From Dolomedes plantarius (lineage: Eukaryota; Arthropoda; Arachnida; Araneae; Dolomedidae), in assembly GCA_907164885.2 (NCBI GenBank), contig OU015496.1, positions 101,360,132-101,424,131 of the forward strand: a stretch of DNA of 64,000 nt, read 5' to 3'. This document shows positions 58,601-61,378 of this stretch, piece by piece; position 1 is the stretch's first letter, and every line of letters starts with the position of its first letter. The notes beneath the pieces are model-generated. The model ran no database searches. It was not told the DNA's origin and saw only the letters and a list, made by a program, of their open reading frames with translations. A program made the position numbers and the translations under genes.

Positions 58601-61378
58601 AATTATTAGCCTTGCATTGCGAAATCAACATCTCAATAATGAGATAGGAAACTAAATTAACATAAACGTTGCTGCCTTTAAGACAGATTCCACCATTTAT
58701 CATATCAGTTGTACAGTTCCAAAAATCTGTGTTTGAAGAATAGTCATTCGTCGAGAGATGCCAAATTTATGCTCTCAGGGTTTTTATATATGTATATTGT
58801 TTGAAAATTTTCTTATTGTTTAATATCATTTTGTTCTTTGTCTTATTCTATTTTCTGTTTATTATAGCCATCGCTGTTCCCTATCTGGCCTAGATTTGAA
58901 TCGCCAGTGGATAACACCAAACATGCAGCTACATCCTACTATTTTTTATACTAAATCTTTAATGCACTATTTAGCATCCAGAAACAGAAAGCCCCAAGTA
59001 AGTTTTTATTGTAAAAAATCAACAGTAATTTGTCTTGTTTCAGTTTTTGTTGTAAACATACATTCTTATGTAAAATGAAAAAAAAATTGTTGCTGTGTAG
59101 AAAACAGAAAATTCTTTAAAAGCAGAGTTTAAACATTTTTTGACGAGTTTCATTATTTAAAATCAAAGTTTCGCTTGCTTTACCTCTAAATAATAGGGCA
59201 CGGTTGGCAAAGGCGTTGAGCCTGTGATCTGAGAGTTGCGGGTTCGATACCAGTCGCTGACAAAACGTTAAAGTGTTCACTAATGGTGACCAGTGCATGT
59301 AAAATCTGTCGTGGCTGCAAAGTCCTTCAAGTTCTCAAATTTACCTCTGGAGGTGTGGGGTTAAATGTTCCAGTCTCGTCACTTGACTTGATTCTAAATT
59401 ACAGGACTGGCTTGTAGGGGGTAATGCTGGTCACCTATACGGTGCCCTCTTAAATGAATGGCCAGCAGTATCGCCCTTTACTGAGGACAAATGGCATCAT
59501 AGCCAATCTTCCGGGCATTTATAATAAATAAATAACTTCTAAATAATTTTACAAAATTTCGTTTTGTTGCTGTAGTAAACAACCTTTGTACATTACTTAA
59601 ATTTTATTTTCTTGTAACTTAACTGTTGATGCTGATCTGCTTAGCTTGTATGTTGTGAAGGATAACTGTAGAAGTTTCAAAATACACCATTCTGATTAAC
59701 ATCCATCTGTATAACAAGGTTTTTTTTTTATTTTATAAAGAAACTTAAAATTTTGTCATCATGACATATTTTAATGAAAAAAATGAAGTGATTTAATGCA
59801 ATTTTAAATCATTGATTGTAAAAATTTGTCAGCAGCTCAGTAAATGTTGACCTTGTTGTAGGAATATTCACTATTTTTTTCTGTATGAGAAGTAAGTAGT
59901 ATTATTACAGGATGTTAAAGGCAAGTTTTACACTAAAAATCCACTGAAAATTCTCAAATTTTATATTCAGCACTGGCACATTAGATATGTAGGTTCAATA
60001 AGACTCATCTCAAAATACCTACCCTAGGATGCTGGCATTCGATACCCATAGATATTCTGAGGGTTTGAGTCCCGTTATTGGCAGGAATGTTTGTAGCAGT
60101 TCAGAAATTGGTTTTAACCCCTTCCTTCTCTCTCCCATCAAAATTACAGGGTGAGGTTTCACCTTCTATTTCTTGTGGCCATGATATTTCCAGGTTGGAG
60201 TGTTTAAAAGTAATGAACCAAAAAGATTAAAACAATCCATTTCATTTACCCTCAAAAGTTTTAATTATTTTGTTGCATACCAGATGGCACGGTACTATTT
60301 ATAATGTAATTTGGGATGGGTTTTTTTTTAAACTAGATGTGGCAGATGAAGAAATAAATGGAATCCTCCAGAGAAAATAGGCACATTCATTACCTTTTTC
60401 TTGAAAACTATGCGATCATTAAGAGGTTAAGCAGTAGGTCCTGGTTTAATTAGTTCTTTTGTAGCAAAAAATGACCGTAGTGCTCTCAACCCACCAACCA
60501 ACCAACCAACCAAAATACTTACAAATGTTATAGTCATATTTACATAGATTGTGATCTGGGTTTCCATTTATGTCAGTAAGCACAAATTACTCCTTTATGA
60601 AAGATAAGCATATTTATTGCACCATAGGATGAAGGCAATGAATAAAAAATGAGTACAACACCCTAAATTTCTAACAAGACAGTGTAAAAGTTCTCGTGAC
60701 ATCACTCATCTTCCTTTTAAATGGTACTGAAAAAAAAGTGAACATAATATGGCAAAATAAGCTTAGGAGTGCTAAATCCTAGCTATCTGATTGGTCAAAC
60801 TAGTTTTCATAGTGAATGTAAGAGGGTATATAGGTATATAGTAACTCAAAAGCCAAAAGTTTCCACACCAAAGGAGCCAGCTATCTAGTGAAAGTGCTTA
60901 TTGTGCATTTACTACTTTTAGAGATTAGGGTTAAGCATTTTAATAGGACTTAGGATATTTTAAAAAAGCTGTCATAGATATTCAAGGTATTACATATATA
61001 TCTGATTGGTCATTATATTTATGTACCACTATTTTTCTTATTTTATGTAAAATATATTTGTAGATGTTTCCAATTCTCGAGTTCTCATTATTTAGAAAAA
61101 TTGTTTACTTTTTTTTTTTTTTTTACAAGAATTTATTTTGTTCTAACACATATTTAAGAAAAATGCATGTAGCCTTATCTAACACCATTTTTATTTTATT
61201 TTTTAATTATCAGTAAGAAAATTAATCTTAATTTCAATAAATATAAATGTCTTTCATTTAGGCATTTTGTGATTTTCATGGACATTCTCGGAGAAGCAAT
61301 GCTTTTTTCTTTGGATGTAATCCACAACAATCTTGGTGGCCTTCAGATGAAACTAAACAAGATTGTGAAAGCTTTAAG
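12629..61378 (+). CDS. AGTPBP1: Cytosolic carboxypeptidase 1-like (tubulin deglutamylase), 3'-partial
   Basis: M14D-family zinc carboxypeptidase that removes glutamates from tubulin C-termini in the cytosol; vertebrate CCP1 (Nna1) is needed for neuron survival. Twenty-one exons join in phase to 1004 codons without a stop. Residues 16-368 form an alpha-helical, armadillo-like region. Residues 368-620 are an acidic and Ser-rich linker. About 675-860 is the CCP N-domain ([26 protein letters not shown]). The M14 domain starts about 865, with zinc ligands His876 and Glu879 (HPGE) and His971 (DFHGHS), NPDG, and Asn933/Arg934 (DLNRQW). The catalytic Glu exon lies past 64000. Vertebrate CCP1 is about 1200 residues, so roughly 200 are missing. 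The helical part, the linker position and the order match CCP1 better than the shorter CCPs. Unusual: INGC-HRCS, where Asn normally follows ING. The start in exon 1 is less certain than the rest. Confidence 0.95.
12676..15998. other. Intron 1, first part
   Basis: AT-rich intronic DNA. A 28-bp phrase (CCCGTATT-CTATTGTTTTGTAATTA) is tandemly duplicated near 14437-14490. No gene or complete transposon is recognised. The minus-strand frame at 14815-15165 has no family resemblance. Confidence 0.4.
15999..16292. mobile_element. Pogo/Tc1-type MITE
   Basis: A 294-bp element flanked by TA. The terminal inverted repeats are about 24 bp, beginning CAGTCGAACCGCGTTATAGC on the left and CAGTCGACCCCGTTATAACG on the reversed right. 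The interior shows a second inverted pair (CGGATA-AGCGAAC near 16235). There is no coding capacity. Confidence 0.9.
16700..17221 (+). other. Unrecognised 173-codon open frame in a GC-richer patch
   Basis: An uninterrupted frame in DNA that is clearly richer in G and C (about 16790-17160) than the flanking intron. The translation is basic in its middle ([19 protein letters not shown]) with no domain that I recognise. The minus strand is also open across 16822-17082, as expected from low stop density in GC-richer DNA. An inverted CCAAT-box-like ATTAGCCAAT lies at 16877. It could be chance, an unrecognised repeat or an alternative promoter. I do not call a gene. Confidence 0.2.
17667..18258. repeat. 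Tandem repeat, about 150-bp unit, four copies
   Basis: The phrase TTTAGATCT starts units at about 17667, 17822, 17968 and 18119 (spacing 155, 146, 151). Each unit continues with an AATATTT-ATAT-CGAT block, a CATTTGC/T-A-rich block and an AAAAAAGCAAGAA block. Units differ by substitutions and small indels; the first and last are the most diverged. Confidence 0.88.
19109..20065. mobile_element. hAT-like non-autonomous element, 957 bp
   Basis: Terminal inverted repeats are CAGGGATCTCCAAAC on the left and CGGGGGTCTCCAAAC on the reversed right. Flanking 8-mers GCGTAGAC (19101-19108) and ACGTGGAC (20066-20073) agree at 6 of 8 positions, consistent with an old 8-bp target duplication. No transposase is visible. 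A SINE is inserted inside at 19481-19711. Confidence 0.82.
19481..19711 (-). mobile_element. tRNA-derived SINE inserted in the hAT-like element
   Basis: Perfect 11-bp target duplication TTAATCATAAT at 19470-19480 and 19712-19722. On the minus strand there is an A-box-like GGTGACTCTGTGG and a B box GGGATCGAATCCC, then a body containing GCAATGCTGGTCCGCC and TATACGGTGC, and a short A tail. The same body phrase occurs in the SINE at 59195-59534 and in the fragment at 30370-30520, defining one family. It is younger than the hAT-like host element. Confidence 0.9.
20066..22502. other. Intron 1, middle
   Basis: AT-rich, with a C10 run near 21009. No gene or bounded repeat is recognised. Confidence 0.4.
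22503..23650 (+). pseudogene. Strongly decayed Tc1-like transposase
   Basis: Plus-strand fragments appear in the family order but in different frames: [12 protein letters not shown] (22503), [10 protein letters not shown] (about 22650), then a WxxGLYSDxI-type remnant of the first catalytic motif followed by a GRIWISR segment (about 23050-23110). Next come a CHKTATVMD segment after the second catalytic region (about 23310) and a C-terminal [21 protein letters not shown] (about 23470). Many stops and indels. No terminal repeats were found. It is older than the other Tc1 copies here. Confidence 0.7.
23690..23720. repeat. (TTTA)n simple repeat
   Basis: About seven TTTA units near 23690-23720. 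A similar TTTA/TTTG tract lies at 24362-24450. Confidence 0.85.
24149..24285 (+). CDS. AGTPBP1: CCP1-like exon 2
   Basis: Acceptor GCATGCAG, donor GTGAGA. Encodes [19 protein letters not shown] and [21 protein letters not shown], which aligns with the first helices of vertebrate CCP1 (LLAQLEK, TARYVTSKI). Enters at phase 2 and leaves one base. Confidence 0.85.
24661..25633 (+). mobile_element. Internally deleted mariner-type transposon (DUF4817 type)
   Basis: A 973-bp element flanked by TA (24659-24660 and 25634-25635). About 30-bp terminal inverted repeats begin CAGAGTGTTTCAAAAAGAAT on the left and CAGGGTGTTTCAAAAAGAAT on the reversed right. It holds a short joined transposase remnant (next entry) and a roughly 500-bp non-coding 3' part. 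That 3' part recurs inverted at the right edge of the window. Confidence 0.92.
24832..25119 (+). pseudogene. Deleted transposase: N-terminal HTH fused to C-terminus
   Basis: A 95-codon open frame. Residues 1-35 ([28 protein letters not shown]) are the helix-turn-helix start of the DUF4817-type transposase. Residues from about 63 ([16 protein letters not shown] followed by GGHNEHL) are its extreme C-terminus. The whole DDE catalytic core is missing, so it cannot catalyse transposition. The open frame survives across the deletion junction, so a small DNA-binding peptide is conceivable, but I have no evidence of expression. Confidence 0.85.
26164..26250 (+). repeat. Direct repeat, copy 1 of 2 (about 87 bp)
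   Basis: Contains TAAAGCA, a GAGGTTTCG phrase and CAAGGCATAG. It recurs at 26481-26567, 317 bp downstream, with about 75-80% identity by eye. Probably two halves of a decayed repeat; the family is unknown. Confidence 0.7.
26481..26567 (+). repeat. Direct repeat, copy 2 of 2
   Basis: Partner of 26164-26250, with the same order of phrases (TAAAGCA, TAGGTTTCG, CAAGGTATAG). Confidence 0.7.
27078..27135 (-). repeat. Dispersed repeat fragment, partner at 60437-60495
   Basis: The minus strand reads TAGCAAAAAATGACCGTAGC followed by ACTCTCAACC, with an AATTAG block upstream. The same order is on the plus strand at 60437-60495. Family unknown. Confidence 0.65.
28755..28937 (+). pseudogene. BED-type zinc-finger fragment (possible hAT remnant)
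   Basis: Short open frame starting [15 protein letters not shown], then IKSHLKK. The Cys-x2-Cys spacing and the His in the IKSHL helix resemble the start of a BED zinc finger as found in hAT transposases and CGBP1-like proteins. A second zinc-binding His is not clearly placed, and no catalytic domain follows: the 444-bp array begins 25 bp downstream. Probably a transposon remnant rather than a gene. Confidence 0.4.
28962..30277. repeat. 444-bp tandem repeat, three near-identical copies
   Basis: Units start at 28962, 29406 and 29850, exactly 444 bp apart; the last unit is cut at 30277. Copies look identical in the text. Each full unit boundary carries CCTGTG-AGGTCGCA-CACAGG, a small palindrome, and the phrase AGGTCGCAC occurs twice near each start. 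Each unit has a 19-bp hairpin about 46 nt in. The sequence is GC-richer than the surrounding intron and has no long open frame. Confidence 0.97.
29008..29052. other. Hairpin in 444-bp unit (repeats at 29452 and 29896)
   Basis: The left arm TGTGACATCGTAGAAACTG (29008-29026) pairs with 29034-29052 at 18 of 19 positions around a 7-nt loop. The arm can extend by one pair. It is shorter than a normal pre-miRNA stem, so it may be a transposon-end palindrome or a protein-binding site rather than an RNA gene. Confidence 0.8.
30310..30520 (-). mobile_element. SINE fragment with extreme T/G homopolymer tail
   Basis: 30388-30430 matches the body of the SINE at 19481-19711 (CCAATAGGTGAACCAACATT and CTATGAAGGG versus GTATAGGCGGACCAGCATT and CTATGAAGGG). 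The minus strand has a B-box-like TATTCGATTCC near 30447. On the plus strand the left end is 39 T followed by 21 G (30310-30369), i.e. a C-then-A tail in the SINE orientation. The head is decayed. Confidence 0.65.
30521..32747. other. Intron 2, third part
   Basis: AT-rich intronic DNA without a recognised gene or bounded repeat. Confidence 0.4.
32748..34008 (-). mobile_element. Tc1-like transposon 2 with well-kept ends
   Basis: A 1261-bp element flanked by TA (32746-32747, 34009-34010). Terminal inverted repeats of about 35 bp start CAGATGGTGGACAAAATAAT on the left and CAGATGGAGTACAAAATAAT on the reversed right, sharing ACGAACACCTGTGAAA. It has typical Tc1 length and one transposase remnant on the minus strand. 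Confidence 0.95.
32894..33850 (-). pseudogene. Tc1-like transposase pseudogene 2
   Basis: The minus strand reads nearly intact: [17 protein letters not shown] and a helix-turn-helix, [22 protein letters not shown] (first Asp), [37 protein letters not shown] small deletion near 33101-33104 then removes the codons around the second catalytic Asp (5 or 8 nt are missing against the usual QDN or QDDN) and shifts the frame. The rest continues in another frame as [30 protein letters not shown] (third residue Glu). Upstream of DLSEF there is a stop and no good start. Inactive but young. Confidence 0.92.
34011..35209. other. Intron 2, last part
   Basis: AT-rich, with a T-rich tract at 34286-34306. 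Ends in a TTTTA-rich stretch and a T7AG acceptor. No repeat is recognised. Confidence 0.5.
35210..35277 (+). CDS. AGTPBP1: CCP1-like exon 3
   Basis: T7AG acceptor, GTAAGT donor. Encodes [20 protein letters not shown], aligning with the GSTGMEILLSTL helix region of CCP1. Enters with one base pending and leaves in phase 0. Confidence 0.92.
35366..35435 (+). CDS. AGTPBP1: CCP1-like exon 4
   Basis: Acceptor TTTTCTCAG, donor GTATTG. Encodes [20 protein letters not shown], an armadillo-like helix. Separated from exon 3 by an intron of only 88 bp. Leaves one base. Confidence 0.92.
35436..36657. other. Intron 4
   Basis: AT-rich, with short simple TTA/TTTA tracts near 35573-35600. No transposon is recognised. 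Confidence 0.6.
36658..36798 (+). CDS. AGTPBP1: CCP1-like exon 5
   Basis: Acceptor ACTTTAG, donor GTAATT. Encodes [20 protein letters not shown] and the following [20 protein letters not shown], matching the CCP1 helix pair around TKGGSQILLQLL. Phase 1 in and out. Confidence 0.94.
36799..37623. other. Intron 5
   Basis: A CA run followed by a long TA run occupies about 37357-37434. The rest is AT-rich without features. Confidence 0.6.
37357..37434. repeat. (CA)n(TA)n compound microsatellite
   Basis: About 12 CA units followed by about 27 TA units in intron 5. Confidence 0.97.
37624..37755 (+). CDS. AGTPBP1: CCP1-like exon 6
   Basis: Acceptor TAATTTCAG, donor GTAAGT. Encodes [20 protein letters not shown] and a helix ending [11 protein letters not shown]. 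It closely matches the conserved CCP1 segment DKKFGVKARINGAL. Phase 1 in and out. Confidence 0.96.
37756..38441. other. Intron 6
   Basis: AT-rich; nothing recognised. Confidence 0.6.
38442..38564 (+). CDS. AGTPBP1: CCP1-like exon 7
   Basis: Acceptor TTTTCTAG, donor GTATGT. Encodes [20 protein letters not shown] and a stretch ending [16 protein letters not shown], matching the NSVSLGKNGVVELMFKII region. Phase 1 in and out. Confidence 0.94.
38565..39941. other. Intron 7
   Basis: AT-rich, with a TTA tract near 38946-38970. No transposon is recognised. Confidence 0.55.
39942..40097 (+). CDS. AGTPBP1: CCP1-like exon 8
   Basis: Acceptor ATTTTAG, donor GTAAGT. Encodes [20 protein letters not shown] and [16 protein letters not shown], corresponding to NARRAVDRGYVQVLLTI in CCP1. 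Phase 1 in and out. Confidence 0.95.
40393..41354 (+). pseudogene. RNase H and tail of Jockey-like ORF2
   Basis: Reads NEWIPVYTD, then (after the MITE) [43 protein letters not shown] frameshift at about 40950 follows, then [13 protein letters not shown] and a C-terminal part with [18 protein letters not shown], a degenerate Cys/His segment and RYWEARELM. RNase H Asp, Glu and Asp positions are recognisable, but the domain is split by the MITE and shifted. Confidence 0.88.
40420..40609. mobile_element. hAT-like MITE inside the retrotransposon
   Basis: A 190-bp element. Terminal inverted repeats are CAGTGGTGCACCCAGG on the left and CAGTGGCGCACCCAGG on the reversed right. Perfect 8-bp target duplication ATACAGAC (40412-40419 and 40610-40617). 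The interior has long G and C runs and a partly duplicated phrase containing GCATTATAAATATTTT. Confidence 0.96.
41591..41818 (+). CDS. AGTPBP1: CCP1-like exon 9
   Basis: Acceptor TTTTCCAG, donor GTAAAA. Encodes [39 protein letters not shown] and [16 protein letters not shown]. It matches the end of the CCP1 helical region (KLGRKAFIDANGMKIL, IMRKCFP) and leads into the linker. Phase 1 in and out. Confidence 0.95.
41819..42199. other. Intron 9
   Basis: AT-rich; nothing recognised. Confidence 0.6.
42200..42276 (+). CDS. AGTPBP1: CCP1-like exon 10
   Basis: Acceptor ATTTTTAG, donor GTATGA. Encodes [20 protein letters not shown] then TDSEE, the Ser/Asp/Glu-rich linker start. Low conservation is expected here; phase compatibility and the acidic character support it. 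Leaves in phase 0. Confidence 0.88.
42277..43836. other. Intron 10
   Basis: Contains the pogo-like MITE at 42579-42971 and a short TA/TG microsatellite near 43605-43635. The rest is AT-rich without features. Confidence 0.6.
42579..42971. mobile_element. Pogo-like MITE
   Basis: A 393-bp element flanked by TA. Terminal inverted repeats are about 24 bp, starting CGATAAAATCTTGAGTATAA and, reversed, CCGTAAAATCTTGACTATAA. A small internal stretch translates as [11 protein letters not shown], like the acidic tail of pogo/Tigger transposases, suggesting derivation from such an element. Confidence 0.9.
43837..43938 (+). CDS. AGTPBP1: CCP1-like exon 11
   Basis: Acceptor CTTTACAG, donor GTAAGT. Encodes [20 protein letters not shown] and [14 protein letters not shown], in the linker. 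Phase 0 in and out. The pattern resembles the vertebrate linker segment MYEHLFPELVDDFQD in position, not clearly in sequence. Confidence 0.9.
43939..45464. other. Intron 11
   Basis: Contains the hAT-like MITE at 45087-45258 and a short T/TG tract near 44170-44208. Otherwise AT-rich with nothing recognised. Confidence 0.6.
45087..45258. mobile_element. hAT-like MITE (intron 11)
   Basis: A 172-bp element with ends CAGTGGCATAAC on the left and CAGTAGTGTAGTGAGCATAA on the reversed right. Flanking 8-mers ATGTTAGA and ATTTTTGA agree at 6 of 8. The interior (GGTATCGTGCCC, G runs) resembles the MITE at 49147-49324, suggesting the same family. Confidence 0.75.
45465..46048 (+). CDS. AGTPBP1: CCP1-like exon 12 (largest exon)
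   Basis: A 584-nt exon, acceptor ATTTTATAG, donor GTAAGG. The first two thirds encode a Ser/Lys/Thr-rich, probably disordered linker ([30 protein letters not shown]). The end is conserved: [20 protein letters not shown] and LLEPDPYLM match the CCP1 segment SEVAYPDYFGHIPPP before the N-domain. A stop directly after the donor confirms splicing. Leaves two bases. Confidence 0.95.
46143..46608. mobile_element. hAT-like element, 466 bp (intron 12)
   Basis: Ends are CAGGGCCCGATTTAG on the left and CAGGACCTGATTTTCC on the reversed right. Flanking 8-mers TGTATATG (46135-46142) and TGCATATG (46609-46616) match at 7 of 8. A second internal inverted pair sits just inside (GGGGGCCCCCT at 46189 and GAGCCCCCTAGGCCCGGG at 46569). 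No transposase. Confidence 0.88.
47053..47436 (+). repeat. 192-bp tandem duplication in intron 12
   Basis: Units at 47053 and 47245 share TTGCATTACT-CAAATAATTT, TATGCTGATTGCTTAAAT and ATTAAGCTGC-TGAAGTATC in the same order, with about 85% identity by eye. Non-coding. Confidence 0.85.
48079..48207 (+). CDS. AGTPBP1: CCP1-like exon 13
   Basis: Acceptor CTTTTTAAG, donor GTAATT. Encodes [20 protein letters not shown] and [20 protein letters not shown], matching the region around IERLIHQSDIIDRVVYDLD of CCP1. Phase 2 in and out. Confidence 0.92.
48880..50034 (+). pseudogene. Tc1-like transposase pseudogene 3 (DD34E)
   Basis: Starts [20 protein letters not shown] with a paired-type helix-turn-helix ([16 protein letters not shown]), then [11 protein letters not shown] premature TGA (about 49109) and a MITE insertion (49147-49324) follow. 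The frame resumes as [19 protein letters not shown], a stop (about 49467), [13 protein letters not shown] (first Asp), [22 protein letters not shown] (second Asp) and [19 protein letters not shown] (Glu 35 residues after the second Asp, i.e. DD34E), then a TGA at 49927. The tail is shifted. Inactive. Confidence 0.93.
49147..49324. mobile_element. hAT-like MITE inside Tc1 transposase 3
   Basis: A 178-bp element with ends CAGTGACGTAGCGAG on the left and CAATGGCGTAGTGTG on the reversed right. Perfect 8-bp target duplication TCAGATCC (49139-49146 and 49325-49332). It interrupts the transposase between ELRS and its continuation. The interior includes GCCCGGGACACGATACC and GGGCCCGGGGCATGATAG. Confidence 0.96.
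50147..50200. repeat. (TA)n microsatellite
   Basis: About 26 TA units directly abutting the right end of Tc1-like transposon 3. Confidence 0.97.
51694..51772 (+). CDS. AGTPBP1: CCP1-like exon 14
   Basis: Acceptor TTTCATAG, donor GTAAGT. Encodes [20 protein letters not shown] then KVFW. The FESGNLRKV motif is the signature start of the CCP N-domain. Leaves in phase 0. Confidence 0.97.
51877..52033 (+). CDS. AGTPBP1: CCP1-like exon 15
   Basis: Acceptor TGTTTAG, donor GTATGT. Encodes [44 protein letters not shown]. Nearly identical in pattern to CCP1 EYDLILNSDINSN and [10 protein letters not shown]. Leaves one base. Confidence 0.98.
52034..52502. other. Intron 15
   Basis: AT-rich; nothing recognised. 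Confidence 0.6.
52503..52735 (+). CDS. AGTPBP1: CCP1-like exon 16
   Basis: Acceptor CATTTCAG, donor GTTTGT. Encodes [52 protein letters not shown] and [11 protein letters not shown], the conserved core of the CCP N-domain. Ends in phase 0. Confidence 0.98.
52799..53557 (-). mobile_element. Non-autonomous Helitron, copy 2 (inverted)
   Basis: On the minus strand it starts TCTATAAATATAAAACAG and ends CTAG, inserted between A and T, just as in the copy at 5715-6439. The two share most of the interior, including the GACT repeats near the 5' end and GGGTATTCAGCTAG at the 3' end. 759 bp, no coding region. Confidence 0.9.
54281..54643. mobile_element. hAT-like MITE, 363 bp (intron 16)
   Basis: Ends are CAGTGGTTCCCAAC on the left and TAGTGGTTCTAAAC on the reversed right. 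Perfect 8-bp target duplication ATTTAGAG (54273-54280 and 54644-54651). The interior has the phrase GCAGACCACC near the right end and no open frame. Confidence 0.95.
54608..54827 (+). repeat. Tandem duplication of MITE end plus flank
   Basis: The roughly 100-bp block GAGGCTCTCGCAGACCACCA through TCTATTTCTTTACCATA (about 54610-54698) is repeated almost exactly at about 54730-54818. It includes the MITE right end, the ATTTAGAG duplication and intronic flank, so it arose after the MITE inserted. Confidence 0.92.
54858..54984 (+). CDS. AGTPBP1: CCP1-like exon 17
   Basis: Acceptor CCTTCTAG, donor GTAAGT. Encodes [40 protein letters not shown] and VD. The [12 protein letters not shown] segment is a CCP signature. 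Leaves one base. It is somewhat shorter than the vertebrate segment between TITA and the RPYVFL strand. Confidence 0.97.
55079..55150 (+). CDS. AGTPBP1: CCP1-like exon 18 (zinc ligands His and Glu)
   Basis: Acceptor AATTTTAG, donor GTATGT; the intron before it is only 94 bp. Encodes [20 protein letters not shown] then VMK. HPGE provides the first two zinc ligands of M14 carboxypeptidases (His876, Glu879 in the spliced numbering). Phase 1 in and out. Confidence 0.98.
55151..56335. other. Intron 18
   Basis: Contains the hAT-like MITE at 55480-55759. The rest is AT-rich with nothing recognised. Confidence 0.6.
55480..55759. mobile_element. hAT-like MITE with T/G runs and (TA)n (intron 18)
   Basis: Ends are CAGTGGTGGCTC on the left and CAAGGGCGGCTC on the reversed right. 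Flanking 8-mers AATCTCTC (55472-55479) and ATTCTCTC (55760-55767) match at 7 of 8. Two T-run-to-G-run junctions (about 55503-55527 and 55701-55718), a C14 run and a TA microsatellite lie inside. Confidence 0.88.
56336..56438 (+). CDS. AGTPBP1: CCP1-like exon 19
   Basis: Acceptor TATGGATAG, donor GTAAAT. Encodes [20 protein letters not shown] and [17 protein letters not shown] is a conserved M14D motif. Leaves two bases (TG). Confidence 0.98.
56439..58867. other. Intron 19
   Basis: Holds a 178-bp tandem duplication (57365-57720). 57190-57300 and 57890-58020 are less AT-rich and look like pieces of a repeat of unknown family. A C10 run lies near 58171. No gene is recognised. Confidence 0.5.
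57365..57720 (+). repeat. 178-bp tandem duplication in intron 19
   Basis: Units start TTGACTTTTTCATCTTCAG at 57365 and 57543 and match at about 93-95% by eye through CACAGTTTTTCAAGAAATAT. Probably an internal repeat of a larger, unidentified element. Confidence 0.9.
58868..58997 (+). CDS. AGTPBP1: CCP1-like exon 20
   Basis: Acceptor TTTATTATAG, donor GTAAGT. Encodes (C)[20 protein letters not shown] and [33 protein letters not shown] contains the Asn and Arg that bind the substrate carboxylate in M14 enzymes. The first codon, split TG-C with exon 19, gives Cys where Asn is usual. Ends in phase 0. Confidence 0.98.
59195..59534 (+). mobile_element. tRNA-derived SINE with 13-bp TSD (intron 20)
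   Basis: Target duplication ACCTCTAAATAAT (59182-59194) and ACTTCTAAATAAT (59535-59547). Head with B box GGTTCGATACC near 59240. The body contains GTAATGCTGGTCACCTATAC and GGTGCCC, shared with the SINE at 19481-19711. Ends in (ATAA)n. Confidence 0.92.
60030..60230 (+). mobile_element. Possible SINE fragment
   Basis: The phrase GGGTTTGAGTCCCGTTATTG (B-box-like, 60060-60079) followed by GCAGGAATGTTTGTAGCAG resembles the minus-strand head of the SINE at 1918-2097 (GAGTTCGAGTCCCGCTACTG, GGCATGGATGTCTAGCAG). Boundaries and tail are unclear. Confidence 0.5.
60437..60495 (+). repeat. Dispersed repeat fragment, partner at 27078-27135
   Basis: GTAGCAAAAAATGACCGTAG followed by TGCTCTCAACC, in the same order as on the minus strand of the partner. 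Followed by a CCAA simple repeat (about 60490-60513). Confidence 0.65.
61262..61378 (+). CDS. AGTPBP1: CCP1-like exon 21 (third zinc ligand), last in window
   Basis: Acceptor TTTCATTTAG, donor GTAAGT. Encodes [20 protein letters not shown] then [25 protein letters not shown] supplies the third zinc ligand (His971). Ends in phase 0. The next conserved blocks of CCP1, including the catalytic Glu region, were not found before 64000, so the following intron is at least 2.6 kb. Confidence 0.98.

Larger units (their letters stand above)
58998..61261. other. Intron 20
   Basis: Contains a complete SINE (59195-59534), a second tRNA-like fragment (60030-60230), a dispersed-repeat fragment (60437-60495) and a T16 run near 61110. 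The rest is AT-rich. Confidence 0.6.
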
